Assembly (NCBI RefSeq): GCF_024347475.1
Contig: NZ_AP025487.1
Coordinates: 2,852,001 to 2,916,000 of the forward strand
Origin: Vibrio fortis
GTDB taxonomy: Bacteria; Pseudomonadota; Gammaproteobacteria; Enterobacterales; Vibrionaceae
Reading direction: 5' to 3'
Length of the DNA stretch: 64,000 nt
Part shown: in pieces, positions 49,329 to 57,955 of the stretch
How the letters are laid out: each line of letters starts with the position of its first letter
Numbering within the stretch: position 1 is the stretch's first letter
Notes under the pieces: generated by a model
Database searches by the model: none
What the model was told of the DNA's origin: nothing
Seen by the model: the letters and a program-made list of their open reading frames with translations, nothing else
Translations under genes and position numbers: made by a program

Positions 49329-50756
49329 TTACTTAAGTAATTGACTGATATCTTTGGCATCCCAGTGTGGGAAATGCTTACGAACCAGAGCATTAAATTC
49401 GATCTCAAATGCTGAGAAGTCACCGACTTTTTGCTCAACAGAATCTAAGCGTTCACGGATTAAACCAGCACCAACCGTTACATTGGTTAGACGGTCAATC
49501 ACGATGAAACCACCGGTATCCGCACTATCGCGATATTTATCCAGTGCAACGGTTTCATTTAATGACCACTCGCACAGACCAATACCATTAAGCGGCAGCT
49601 CAGAGGCATCATGTGTTGCAAGATTATTGATGTCGTATTGATGACGAACCGCTGTCACCTGACCTACCGTCTTCTTGCCCGCGATTTTGATATCGTACTC
49701 ACGACCCGGTTGCAGAGCTTGCTCCGTCATCCAAACCACGTCAGCCAGGATGTGATTGGTTGATTGCACTTCAGCACTCTCAAGCACAATCAAATCACCA
49801 CGACTGATATCGATCTCGTCTTCAAGCGTCAACGTCACAGCAAGGCCAGCCTGCGCCGACTCTAGATCACCATCAAAGGTAACAATGCGTGCTACTTTCG
49901 AGGTTTTACCTGATGGAAGCGCCTTGATTTCGTCACCCACTTTCACACTGCCAGAAGCTATCGTGCCGGCAAAGCCACGAAAATCTAGGTTTGGACGGTT
50001 CACATACTGAACAGGGAAGCGGAACTCACCTGCCGAGCGTTTCTGGTCGATATCAACGTTCTCAAGTACTTCAAGTAGCGATGGACCTTCAAACCAAGCC
50101 AGCTCTTTACTCGCCGCAGCAACGTTTGCACCCTCTAGCGCTGAAACCGGTAGGATTTGAATATTCGTCTCGCCCTCTAGGTTTTCTGCAAACTCTAGGT
50201 ATTCGTCACGAATCTCTTCAAAGCGATCTTGTGAGTAATCGACGAGATCCATCTTGTTAACCGCAACCACGAAATGTTTCAAACCTAGTAGGTTAGAAAT
50301 GAACGAGTGGCGACGAGTTTGATCCAGTACGCCCTTACGTGCATCAATCAAGATCACCGCCAGATCACAAGTCGATGCACCGGTTGCCATGTTACGTGTG
50401 TACTGCTCATGCCCTGGAGTATCAGCAATAATAAATTTACGTTTTTGAGTCGAGAAATAACGGTATGCCACATCAATGGTAATGCCTTGCTCACGCTCCG
50501 CTTGCAAACCATCAACAAGTAGCGCTAGGTCAGGTTTCTCACCCGTAGTACCTACGCGTTGGCTATCGTTATGAACCGCTGCCAGTTGATCTTCATAGAT
50601 CTGTTGGGTGTCATGGAGTAAGCGACCGATCAAAGTACTCTTACCATCATCGACCGAACCACATGTTAGGAATCTAAGCATCGATTTATGTTGGTGCTGA
50701 CTTAGGTAACCTTCGATCCCAAGTTCAGCCAATTCAGCTTCTACTGCACTATTCAT
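49329..50756 (-). CDS. cysN: Sulfate adenylyltransferase subunit 1 (GTPase)
   Basis: 475 aa. The EF-Tu-like GTPase motifs are [34 protein letters not shown] and NKMDLVDYS; beta-barrel domains follow. GTP hydrolysis by CysN drives APS synthesis by CysD. It does not carry a fused CysC domain, in keeping with a separate cysC in the operon. It follows cysD after 18 bp. Confidence 0.96.
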   Translation of the reverse strand: MNSAVEAELAELGIEGYLSQHQHKSMLRFLTCGSVDDGKSTLIGRLLHDTQQIYEDQLAAVHNDSQRVGTTGEKPDLALLVDGLQAEREQGITIDVAYRYFSTQKRKFIIADTPGHEQYTRNMATGASTCDLAVILIDARKGVLDQTRRHSFISNLLGLKHFVVAVNKMDLVDYSQDRFEEIRDEYLEFAENLEGETNIQILPVSALEGANVAAASKELAWFEGPSLLEVLENVDIDQKRSAGEFRFPVQYVNRPNLDFRGFAGTIASGSVKVGDEIKALPSGKTSKVARIVTFDGDLESAQAGLAVTLTLEDEIDISRGDLIVLESAEVQSTNHILADVVWMTEQALQPGREYDIKIAGKKTVGQVTAVRHQYDINNLATHDASELPLNGIGLCEWSLNETVALDKYRDSADTGGFIVIDRLTNVTVGAGLIRERLDSVEQKVGDFSAFEIEFNALVRKHFPHWDAKDISQLLK

Positions 50757-50774
50757 TTTTCTTTCCTTAGATCC

Positions 50775-51683
50775 TTAGAAATAACCTTGACGCTTTTTCA
50801 GCTCCATGGAGCCCGATTGATCGTGGTCGATCGCTCGCCCTTGACGCTCACTGGATGTCGCCACCAGCATCTCTTCAATGATGCCTGTTAATGTATTGGC
50901 TTCAGATTCAATTGCCCCTGTCAGTGGGTAGCAACCAAGTGTACGGAAACGAACACTCTTCTCTTCAATCACCTCGCCTTCTTGCAGCTCCATACGGTCG
51001 TCATCAACCATAATCAGCATGCCATCACGCTCAACAACGGGACGCTTCTCTGAAAGGTAAAGCGGTACAATCTCGATGTTTTCTAGGTAGATGTATTGCC
51101 AGATATCCAGCTCAGTCCAGTTTGACAGCGGGAATACACGAATGCTCTCGCCTTTGTTTACCTGGCCGTTGTAGGTTTTCCATAGCTCTGGACGTTGGTT
51201 TTTCGGGTCCCATGTGTGGTTCTTGTCACGGAAAGAGTAAACACGCTCTTTCGCACGCGACTTCTCTTCATCACGACGAGCACCACCAAAGGCTGCATCA
51301 AAACCGTACTTGTTTAACGCCTGCTTCAAGCCCTGAGTCTTCATTATATCGGTGTGCTTTGATGAGCCGTGGACAAACGGGCTACAACCCATTGCTAAAC
51401 CTTCTGGATTCTTATGAACCAAAAGATCGAAGCCGTACTTCTCAGCAGTACGATCACGAAACTCAATCATTTCACGGAATTTCCAGTCGGTATCCACGTG
51501 TAGAAGAGGGAAAGGGATTTTGCCCGGATAAAACGCTTTGCGAGCTAGGTGAAGCATCACAGAAGAGTCTTTACCGATGGAGTACATCATCACTGGGTTA
51601 TCAAACTCAGCCGCTACTTCACGGATGATATGTATACTCTCCGCTTCAAGCTGTTTTAGGTGGGTTAAACGTTCTTGGTCCAT
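50775..51683 (-). CDS. cysD: Sulfate adenylyltransferase subunit 2
   Basis: 302 aa. The PP-loop is [21 protein letters not shown] (shortened SGGKDS type), with [19 protein letters not shown] and [22 protein letters not shown]. It makes APS from ATP and sulfate with CysN. It is the first gene of the operon; the 438-bp upstream region contains several inverted repeats that could be CysB sites. Confidence 0.96.
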   Translation of the reverse strand: MDQERLTHLKQLEAESIHIIREVAAEFDNPVMMYSIGKDSSVMLHLARKAFYPGKIPFPLLHVDTDWKFREMIEFRDRTAEKYGFDLLVHKNPEGLAMGCSPFVHGSSKHTDIMKTQGLKQALNKYGFDAAFGGARRDEEKSRAKERVYSFRDKNHTWDPKNQRPELWKTYNGQVNKGESIRVFPLSNWTELDIWQYIYLENIEIVPLYLSEKRPVVERDGMLIMVDDDRMELQEGEVIEEKSVRFRTLGCYPLTGAIESEANTLTGIIEEMLVATSSERQGRAIDHDQSGSMELKKRQGYF

Positions 51684-52121
51684 TTCAGTGCTTCCTTTAA
51701 GGCTCGTATCACGAGCGATGCAATACTTGGTTCAACCAAGCATGGGAGTTAACTCATTCACCGTGATGTGAATTGGCGTATTCGGTAGCAACAAAAAATC
51801 TTTGCTATGCATTCAAGCCCAATACGCCCTCAATAAAAACATTATGACGAGCCTCTCATATTACTGGAAATTCTAAAATTTCATTTTTTATTCGAAAAGC
51901 TGATAAGGAATGGTTGTAACATTTATTCCTTATAGAAATGAATGGGCTACCTTTAATAAACGCTTGTTGCGTATGGATTGAGCGGTTTGGGATAAGGGTG
52001 GCAGAACAGCATAAAGTAATAAGATCCATGTCACGAATTAGCACATGTCGTACTCATTGTTTCATTCCACTTTGTTACATTACGCAACAAATTCTTCCCC
52101 ATCCAATCTTGGAGCTCCATA
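51684..52121. other. Divergent intergenic region cysD / cpdB with inverted repeats
   Basis: 438 bp. ATAAGGAAT (51903-51911) and ATTCCTTAT (51925-51933) form a 9-bp perfect inverted repeat; around it TTCATTT (51880-51886) and AAATGAA (51936-51942) also pair, and a GAAATT / AATTTC pair lies near 51866-51881. Near cpdB, TTTGTT / AACAAA (52071-52091) is a weaker pair. LysR-type activators such as CysB bind this sort of structure; the assignment is inferred. Confidence 0.45.
51903..51933. promoter_or_regulatory. Candidate cysD operator (possible CysB site)
   Basis: A 9-bp perfect inverted repeat, ATAAGGAAT and ATTCCTTAT, with a 13-bp spacer lies about 220-250 bp upstream of cysD. Sulfur regulation by CysB is expected for cysDNC but I could not test the motif. 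Confidence 0.35.
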
Positions 52122-54098
52122 ATGAAAGTTGCAATGAAACCTTTATCGCTAGCGGTACTGGCTGGACTAGGTTTGACTCTAGCTGGCTGTACAACCACCC
52201 CAGACACAGATGAAGTAATCAAACTGCGCGTCGTAGAAACGACTGACATTCATACTAACCTAATGGATTACGACTACTACAAAGACAAGCCATCACAGAA
52301 GATCGGTTTAGCGCGTACTGCAACTCTTGTAAAAGAAGCTCAAAGTGAAGTAACGAACAGCATTCTTGTTGATAACGGTGACTTGCTGCAAGGTAGCCCT
52401 ATGGGTGACTACATGGCAGACAAAGGCATTGTTGCTGGTGAAGTTCACCCAGCATACAAAGCGATGAATCAACTAGATTACGATGCAGCAAACATCGGTA
52501 ACCACGAGTTCAACTACGGTCTTGAGTTCCTAGAAGAATCTATAAACGATGCTGATTTCCCATACATCAGTGCTAACGTTTACGATGCAGAAACTAAAGA
52601 ACACTACTTCACGCCTTACATCATTAAAACTCACACCTTTGCAGATACTGCAGGTGTAGAGCATGAAGTAAAAGTGGGTTACATCGGTTTTGTTCCACCA
52701 CAAATCATGACTTGGGATAAGAAGAACCTTGAAGGCAAAGTTATCGCTCGCGACATCCTAGAGACTGCGAATGAACTGGTTCCTCAAATGAAAGCTGAAG
52801 GCGCTGAGGTTATCGTTGCGATTCCTCACTCTGGCGTTTCTCAAGACCCATACAAAGCGGGCGAAGAAAACTCAACGCTTTACCTATCTGAAGTAGAAGG
52901 CATCGATGCGATTGCATTTGGTCACTCTCACGCGGTATTCCCAGGCAAAGGCTTTGACAACATCCAAGGTGTTGACAACCAAGCGGGCACAATGAACGGC
53001 GTTGCGGCGGTTATGCCAGGTCGTTGGGGTAGCCACGTAGGTATTATGGACCTAACGCTGGCACAGAAAGACGGCAAATGGGAAGTAGTAAAAGGTCAAT
53101 CTGAAGCTCGTCCTATCTACGACAAAGTAGAGAAGAAATCACTGGCTGCGGCAGATGAAGGCATTGTGACAGCTCTGGAAAAAGATCACGCAGGTACTCG
53201 TGACTTTGTAAACCAACCAATCGGCCAAGCTGATGACGTGATGTACAGCTTCCTATCTCTTGTACAAGATGACCCTACGGTTCAAATCGTTAACCTTGCA
53301 CAGAAAGACTACGTTGAGCGCTTTATTCAAGGCGACCCAGACCTGGACGGTACACCAGTACTTTCTGCAGCCGCTCCGTTTAAAGCAGGTGGCCGTAAGA
53401 ATGACCCAGCAAACTTCACTGAAGTAGAGTCTGGTCAACTGACTTTCCGTAACGCTGCCGATCTATACCTATACCCGAACACGCTTGTTGCAATGAAGGT
53501 AAAAGGTAAAGAAGTTAAAGAGTGGCTAGAGTGTTCAGCAGGTCAATTCAACCAAATCGACGCGAACTCTACAGCTCCACAATCACTGATTGAGTGGGAT
53601 AACTTCCGCACTTACAACTTCGATGTTATTGACGGTGTGAACTACCAAATCGACGTTACACAGCCAGCAAAATACGACGCGAACTGTAAAGTGGTTAACC
53701 CTGAGTCAGAGCGTATCATTGGCCTAACCTACCAAGGTAAGCCAATCGACATGAACCAAGATTTCTTGATTGCGACCAACAACTACCGTGCTTACAGTGC
53801 TAAGTTCCCAGGTACAGGTGTTGAGTACATCGCTTTTGATGCACCGGACGAGAACCGTACTGTTCTTGCAAACTACATCTCTCGCGTAAGCAAAGAGCAA
53901 GGTAAAGTAAGCCCAACAGCGGATAACAACTGGTCTTTTGCTCCAATCGAGACAAGCAAAAAGTTAGACATTCGCTTTGAAACATCACCAAGCGAGAAAG
54001 CGGCACAGTTCATCAAAGAGAAGGGTCAATACCCGATGAAACGTGTTGCGACTGACGATGTTGGCTTTGGCGTTTACCAAATCGACCTAACTAAATAA
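52122..54098 (+). CDS. cpdB: 2',3'-cyclic-nucleotide 2'-phosphodiesterase/3'-nucleotidase, lipoprotein form
   Basis: 658 aa. The N-terminal metallophosphoesterase domain shows [34 protein letters not shown] and FGHSHAVFP; the C-terminal 5'-nucleotidase domain begins near residue 370 with [11 protein letters not shown]. It degrades extracellular 2',3'-cyclic nucleotides and 3'-nucleotides for phosphate and nucleoside uptake. The signal peptide ends in LAGC (Cys at residue 25), so it should be lipid-anchored, whereas E. coli CpdB is soluble in the periplasm. GGAG precedes ATG 52122; an in-frame ATG at 52134 is also possible. Confidence 0.93.
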   Translation: MKVAMKPLSLAVLAGLGLTLAGCTTTPDTDEVIKLRVVETTDIHTNLMDYDYYKDKPSQKIGLARTATLVKEAQSEVTNSILVDNGDLLQGSPMGDYMADKGIVAGEVHPAYKAMNQLDYDAANIGNHEFNYGLEFLEESINDADFPYISANVYDAETKEHYFTPYIIKTHTFADTAGVEHEVKVGYIGFVPPQIMTWDKKNLEGKVIARDILETANELVPQMKAEGAEVIVAIPHSGVSQDPYKAGEENSTLYLSEVEGIDAIAFGHSHAVFPGKGFDNIQGVDNQAGTMNGVAAVMPGRWGSHVGIMDLTLAQKDGKWEVVKGQSEARPIYDKVEKKSLAAADEGIVTALEKDHAGTRDFVNQPIGQADDVMYSFLSLVQDDPTVQIVNLAQKDYVERFIQGDPDLDGTPVLSAAAPFKAGGRKNDPANFTEVESGQLTFRNAADLYLYPNTLVAMKVKGKEVKEWLECSAGQFNQIDANSTAPQSLIEWDNFRTYNFDVIDGVNYQIDVTQPAKYDANCKVVNPESERIIGLTYQGKPIDMNQDFLIATNNYRAYSAKFPGTGVEYIAFDAPDENRTVLANYISRVSKEQGKVSPTADNNWSFAPIETSKKLDIRFETSPSEKAAQFIKEKGQYPMKRVATDDVGFGVYQIDLTK

Positions 54099-54416
54099 GA
54101 TTTTTCAATCATCTTTAGTTAATGTTTCAAAAGGCTGAATTTAACGATTCAGCCTTTTTTTATATAGGTAAATCATCTCTGTAAAAATCTTTATTTTTCT
54201 GGATGTTAATCGTCAAAATCGTTTAATTTTAAGCAAGTCCCTTATCCCATAAATTCACAATTCCCTCCCCCTATTTCAGCTCTCAAGAGCGAACAGCAAG
54301 TACAAAAAGTCTACAACTCACTGCAAGTTTTTATCCACTGCCCGTGTCTATTTCATTTACTACACTCAATGAGTGGTCAGTAAGGCATTCATTTATACGA
54401 TAGATAGGGACATTTG
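54099..54416. other. Intergenic region cpdB / DedA operon
   Basis: 318 bp with the cpdB terminator and then AT-rich promoter sequence for the DedA-led operon. No recognised operator was seen. Confidence 0.45.
54129..54162 (+). terminator. Terminator of cpdB
   Basis: Stem AAGGCTGAAT / ATTCAGCCTT with a 6-nt loop and a run of seven T. Confidence 0.9.
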
Positions 54417-55004
54417 ATGGGCACCATCGAAAGCATTCAAGCGTGGTTACATTCAGGGGAAGAGTCTCTGCTCTGGCTGATGCTCGGTACCATTGTGCTC
54501 TCTTATCTACTTGAAGACTTAGCCATTGTGTCTGCGGCAGGACTGGCGACTCAAGGCCTCTTGCCAGCACAGTATGCACTATTGGCTATTTTCATCGGTA
54601 TCGCAACCGGTGACTTGGGGCTCTATTACCTTGGTAAATCAGGGCGATATTTTAGAGGTGTCCGTTATAAAGCTCTGACTAACCGTTACTTTCGCACGCT
54701 TCGAACCAAGCTTCGTCACAACTCATTCAGTAGCCTTTTTATCATTCGCTTTATTCCAGGGCTGCGCACTGTTGGTTTTACCTTAAGTGGCTTTTTCGTC
54801 ATCCCTCTTCCGATTTTCTTATTGGCCGTTATCAGTGCGACTGCGCTCTGGACTGGTGTGGTCTTCTCTACCATCTACTATTTAGGGACATCAGCGTGGC
54901 TGCAAACCTCTGAATATCAATGGGTCGTTATCCCGTGTGCTATTGCATTGCTGTTTATCAGTAATCGATTAATGAATAAAACCTACTCTAGAGGACTGTC
55001 ATGA
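54417..55004 (+). CDS. DedA-family (VTT domain) membrane protein
   Basis: 195 aa with about five hydrophobic segments. DedA features are the reentrant segment LSYLLEDLAIVSAAGLATQG, the GDLGLYYLGKSGRY motif and RFIPGLRTVGFTLSGF with the conserved Arg and Gly-Pro. DedA proteins include flippases for undecaprenyl phosphate and phosphatidylethanolamine. ATG 54417 with AGGGA upstream is chosen over a TTG 3 bp earlier. It opens a tight operon and overlaps the ATP-grasp gene by 4 bp. Confidence 0.85.
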   Translation: MGTIESIQAWLHSGEESLLWLMLGTIVLSYLLEDLAIVSAAGLATQGLLPAQYALLAIFIGIATGDLGLYYLGKSGRYFRGVRYKALTNRYFRTLRTKLRHNSFSSLFIIRFIPGLRTVGFTLSGFFVIPLPIFLLAVISATALWTGVVFSTIYYLGTSAWLQTSEYQWVVIPCAIALLFISNRLMNKTYSRGLS

Positions 55005-56134
55005 GTTCACCGCAAGATATTCACATCATTCCAGCACATCAAATCAATGCCGGGATGCCCTTACTCGAAAAAGATACCGTGCGTAGCGTTTCTCCCTATG
55101 AGTTTCTTCCTGCTTGGTTTTTCTACACGCCAGTGGTGGCTCAGAGTTTGATTCAAGGGTTACGGCATTTTGACTGGGCCCTGCCTTTAGTTGCCAACCC
55201 AAGCATCAAACTCAGTGGCATGGTTGGAGAGTCAAAGCACGATATCTTGAGTCTTGCAGGATCATACAGTCAGCGCTGGATCTCTCCCTTTATTACGTTA
55301 ACCAAAACCGATCTCAACAGTGAAAAACAGGCAGAGGATGCACACCGAGCCTTGATCCAATCGAATCTTGATTTCCCCGTCGTCGCTAAGCCGGATCTTG
55401 GCTGTCGCGGTGCGGGCGTTAAATTGATCAATACTCAAAATCAGCTAGAACAATATGTTGAGTCCTTCCCTCAAGGCGCTCGTTTTTTGCTACAAGAAAA
55501 AGCGCCTTACCAAGCAGAAGCGGGACTGTTTTACGTTCGTTATCCCAATCGTCGCCAAGGAGAGATCATTTCGATCACACTCAAATACGCGCCAATGGTG
55601 ACAGGCGATGGCACATCTACAGTCAAGCAGTTAATTGAAAGCAGCCCACGCGCGGGACAGCTCAGCCACCTTTACCTGCCAAGGCATCAAGATAAGTTGG
55701 ATCATGTACTTGCTGATGGCGAAGAGTTTCAACTCGCTTTTGCTGGCAGCCATAGCCGTGGCTCTATTTTTAGAGATGGTAATCAGTACATCACCAAAGC
55801 GCTAACCGAACGCCTAGATGAGATATTTAACGATTTTGATGGATTCCACTATGGAAGATTAGACGTCAAGTTCAAAGACATTCATAGCCTGATGAGGGGC
55901 GAAGAATTTACGATTCTTGAGGTCAACGGGGCGAGCAGTGAGGCAGCACACATCTGGGATCGAAACACCCCACTACGAGAAATATTTTCTACGCTGCTTC
56001 AGCAATATCGCATTCTTTTTGATATTGGCGCGCAACAGAAACAGCGAGGCCATCAGCCACCTTCTTTTAAAAGTCTGTTTGCTGCGTGGCAAGAAGAGCG
56101 ACGCCTTGTTCAACAATACCCGACCACTGACTAA
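55001..56134 (+). CDS. ATP-grasp-fold ligase of unknown substrate
   Basis: 377 aa. The ATP-binding loop is FPVVAKPDLGCRGAGVKL (about residues 125-142), and the metal site is FTILEVNGASSEAAHI (about 303-318), with Glu and Asn as Mg2+ ligands. Between them lie YVRYPNRRQGEIISIT and HYGRLDVKF. This matches the D-Ala-D-Ala ligase/carboxylate-amine ligase superfamily. The substrate is unknown. The 4-bp overlap with the DedA gene and 19-bp gap to the DinB gene point to shared function. Confidence 0.8.
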   Translation: MSSPQDIHIIPAHQINAGMPLLEKDTVRSVSPYEFLPAWFFYTPVVAQSLIQGLRHFDWALPLVANPSIKLSGMVGESKHDILSLAGSYSQRWISPFITLTKTDLNSEKQAEDAHRALIQSNLDFPVVAKPDLGCRGAGVKLINTQNQLEQYVESFPQGARFLLQEKAPYQAEAGLFYVRYPNRRQGEIISITLKYAPMVTGDGTSTVKQLIESSPRAGQLSHLYLPRHQDKLDHVLADGEEFQLAFAGSHSRGSIFRDGNQYITKALTERLDEIFNDFDGFHYGRLDVKFKDIHSLMRGEEFTILEVNGASSEAAHIWDRNTPLREIFSTLLQQYRILFDIGAQQKQRGHQPPSFKSLFAAWQEERRLVQQYPTTD

Positions 56135-56153
56135 CCTTATACGAGGATCATGA

Positions 56154-56696
56154 ATGAACCCGATAGCCCAACCAAGCGCCTTCACTTCTTTCTCTCCTAG
56201 TATCCAAGGAGCTGTTGAAATATTGAATCAAGGCCAAGAGTTCTTGTTAGCCATCTCTGACAGTGACTACCTGATACGTGCTAAGCCACACGTCTCAAGC
56301 TCCATTGGTGAGCATACTCGCCACACGCTTGATCTCTTTCATGCTCTGATTTTAAAAGAGAACGCGACCATTGATTACAACACACGTCGCCGCGGTCATC
56401 CAGTCGAGTTCGACCGCTCGATTGCCTTAAAAGAGATCCAATATGTCATCAACTGGCTTGAGCGATTAGATCATGATGATCTCAAAGCTCCTATAACGGT
56501 CCAAACCGAGGTTTCAATGGATACTCAGGTGCTTGCAAATTTGCCTTCAACGCTCGAAAGAGAGATCACTTTTGCTGCCCTACATGCGAATCATCATTAC
56601 GCAATGATCAAGGTGATCACCACCTTCCTTGACGTAGAAACCTGCAACACCTTTGGCTATGCCCCAACCACCAATAGCTACCTGAGGGAGCAGTAA
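56154..56696 (+). CDS. DinB-family protein
   Basis: 180 aa four-helix-bundle protein. The likely metal-binding His residues are in SSIGEHTRHTLDLFHALI (about residues 46-63) and AALHANHHYAMIKVI (about 143-157), as in DinB/YfiT metal enzymes. Members include thiol transferases that act on bacillithiol or mycothiol; no activity can be assigned here. AGGAT precedes the ATG, and the NRDE gene begins 2 bp after the stop. Confidence 0.8.
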   Translation: MNPIAQPSAFTSFSPSIQGAVEILNQGQEFLLAISDSDYLIRAKPHVSSSIGEHTRHTLDLFHALILKENATIDYNTRRRGHPVEFDRSIALKEIQYVINWLERLDHDDLKAPITVQTEVSMDTQVLANLPSTLEREITFAALHANHHYAMIKVITTFLDVETCNTFGYAPTTNSYLREQ

Positions 56697-56698
56697 TC

Positions 56699-57448
56699 AT
56701 GTGTTCAGTATCTTGGCTTCTCGAAGAAAATGGCTATCAGGTCTTTTTTAATCGTGATGAGCAGAAAACACGAGCGTTAGCTATGCCGCCGAAGCAATAT
56801 CAGGTTAACGGTGTCGATATCATTATGCCGCTTGACCCTGCTGGAGGTGGTAGTTGGATCAGCATTAACGAGTTTGGTCTTTCACTGTGCTTGCTCAATA
56901 ACTACCAAGGTATTGTGCCAGATGGTCCATTGACTAGCCGTGGGATATTGCTTAAGAACATGTCGTCATGTCGCAATATCAATCAGCTCACAGAGGCATT
57001 TCAGCGACTAGATTTGAATGCTTTCGCGCCATTTACCCTGCTCGCTTTCGCCCCCAATTTGACCCAACACAACGGTGTCGTCGTCGCTTACAAGTGGGAT
57101 GGACTTGAGCACAACATTGTTGAAACCGATTCGCCACTGTTCTCTTCAGGCATCGATTTGGCAAGAGTGCAGGCCCACCGACAAGCAAAATACGACCAGC
57201 TTATCTCTGCAGGTAAGAACCAACAAAGTTTATTGAAGTTCCACTCTCACCATCACAGTGAACAACCCCATTTGGGTACTTGTATGCACCGTACCGATGC
57301 TCACACAGTCAGCTTTACCCATTTACGTAATCAGCAGGGCCAAGCGTCGATGTTCTACGCATCGGGAGCTCCCTGTGAACCGCTACAACCTGCTCAGATA
57401 AACCAGCAACGTTTCACCTTCGACCTTGCCCCAGCAATCAACTTATAG
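56699..57448 (+). CDS. NRDE (TANGO2-like) family protein
   Basis: 249 aa. MCSVSWLL carries Cys2, the N-terminal nucleophile-like residue, and VFFNRDEQ contains the family-defining N-R-D-E (residues 18-21). GGGSWISINEFGLSLCLLNNY and RGILLKNM follow, as in TANGO2 proteins. In animals TANGO2 is linked to heme and lipid handling; bacterial members are largely uncharacterised. It sits between the DinB and YHS genes in the same operon. Confidence 0.83.
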   Translation: MCSVSWLLEENGYQVFFNRDEQKTRALAMPPKQYQVNGVDIIMPLDPAGGGSWISINEFGLSLCLLNNYQGIVPDGPLTSRGILLKNMSSCRNINQLTEAFQRLDLNAFAPFTLLAFAPNLTQHNGVVVAYKWDGLEHNIVETDSPLFSSGIDLARVQAHRQAKYDQLISAGKNQQSLLKFHSHHHSEQPHLGTCMHRTDAHTVSFTHLRNQQGQASMFYASGAPCEPLQPAQINQQRFTFDLAPAINL

Positions 57449-57460
57449 ATGGAGTCTATT

Positions 57461-57898
57461 ATGAGAAAACTACTCACGATGATCATGCTACTTGTAAGCC
57501 CATACGTGCTTGCCGCCGATGAAATCTATACCGGCTTTTTCAGCAATAAAGCACTCGATGGCTACGATACAGTCGCCTACTTCACTTCTGGCCAGCCCAT
57601 TGAAGGAAGTAAAAAGTTCAGCACCGAATACAAAGGCGCGGATTGGTACTTCTCTTCTGAAAAGAATCTGACTTTATTTGTTAATAATCCTGAAAAGTAT
57701 GCGCCTCAGTATGGTGGTTATTGCGCATGGGCCGTTTCTGCCAAAAACGACTTTGCACCTGGCGATCCACAATATTGGACCATAGTTGATGACAAACTTT
57801 ACCTTAACTACGACCAAGAGATTCAAGAGACGTGGGAGCAAGACCGTGCACAACACATTCAACAAGCCGATAAAGCTTGGCCGAAGCTGATCAAGTAA
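57461..57898 (+). CDS. YHS-domain periplasmic protein
   Basis: 145 aa with a signal peptide (MRKLLTMIMLLVSPYVLA). The mature part has ALDGYDTVAYFTSGQPIEGSK, TEYKGADWYFSSEKNLTLF and PEKYAPQYGGYCAWAVS, the YHS (Tyr-His-Ser-type metal-binding) pattern. The Cys of GGYCAW may bind a metal. Start 57461 with GGAG 7 nt upstream is chosen over 57449. It is the fifth gene of the DedA-led operon. Confidence 0.8.
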   Translation: MRKLLTMIMLLVSPYVLAADEIYTGFFSNKALDGYDTVAYFTSGQPIEGSKKFSTEYKGADWYFSSEKNLTLFVNNPEKYAPQYGGYCAWAVSAKNDFAPGDPQYWTIVDDKLYLNYDQEIQETWEQDRAQHIQQADKAWPKLIK

Positions 57899-57955
57899 GG
57901 GAATCACGAGGCATATTCCTAGCTTAACAACCTCCTTTAATAAGGTAGCTATATT

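Noticed and set aside
51122-51628. Plus-strand ORF of 168 codons antisense to cysD
   Set aside because: It is an antisense shadow; cysD is fully conserved on the other strand.
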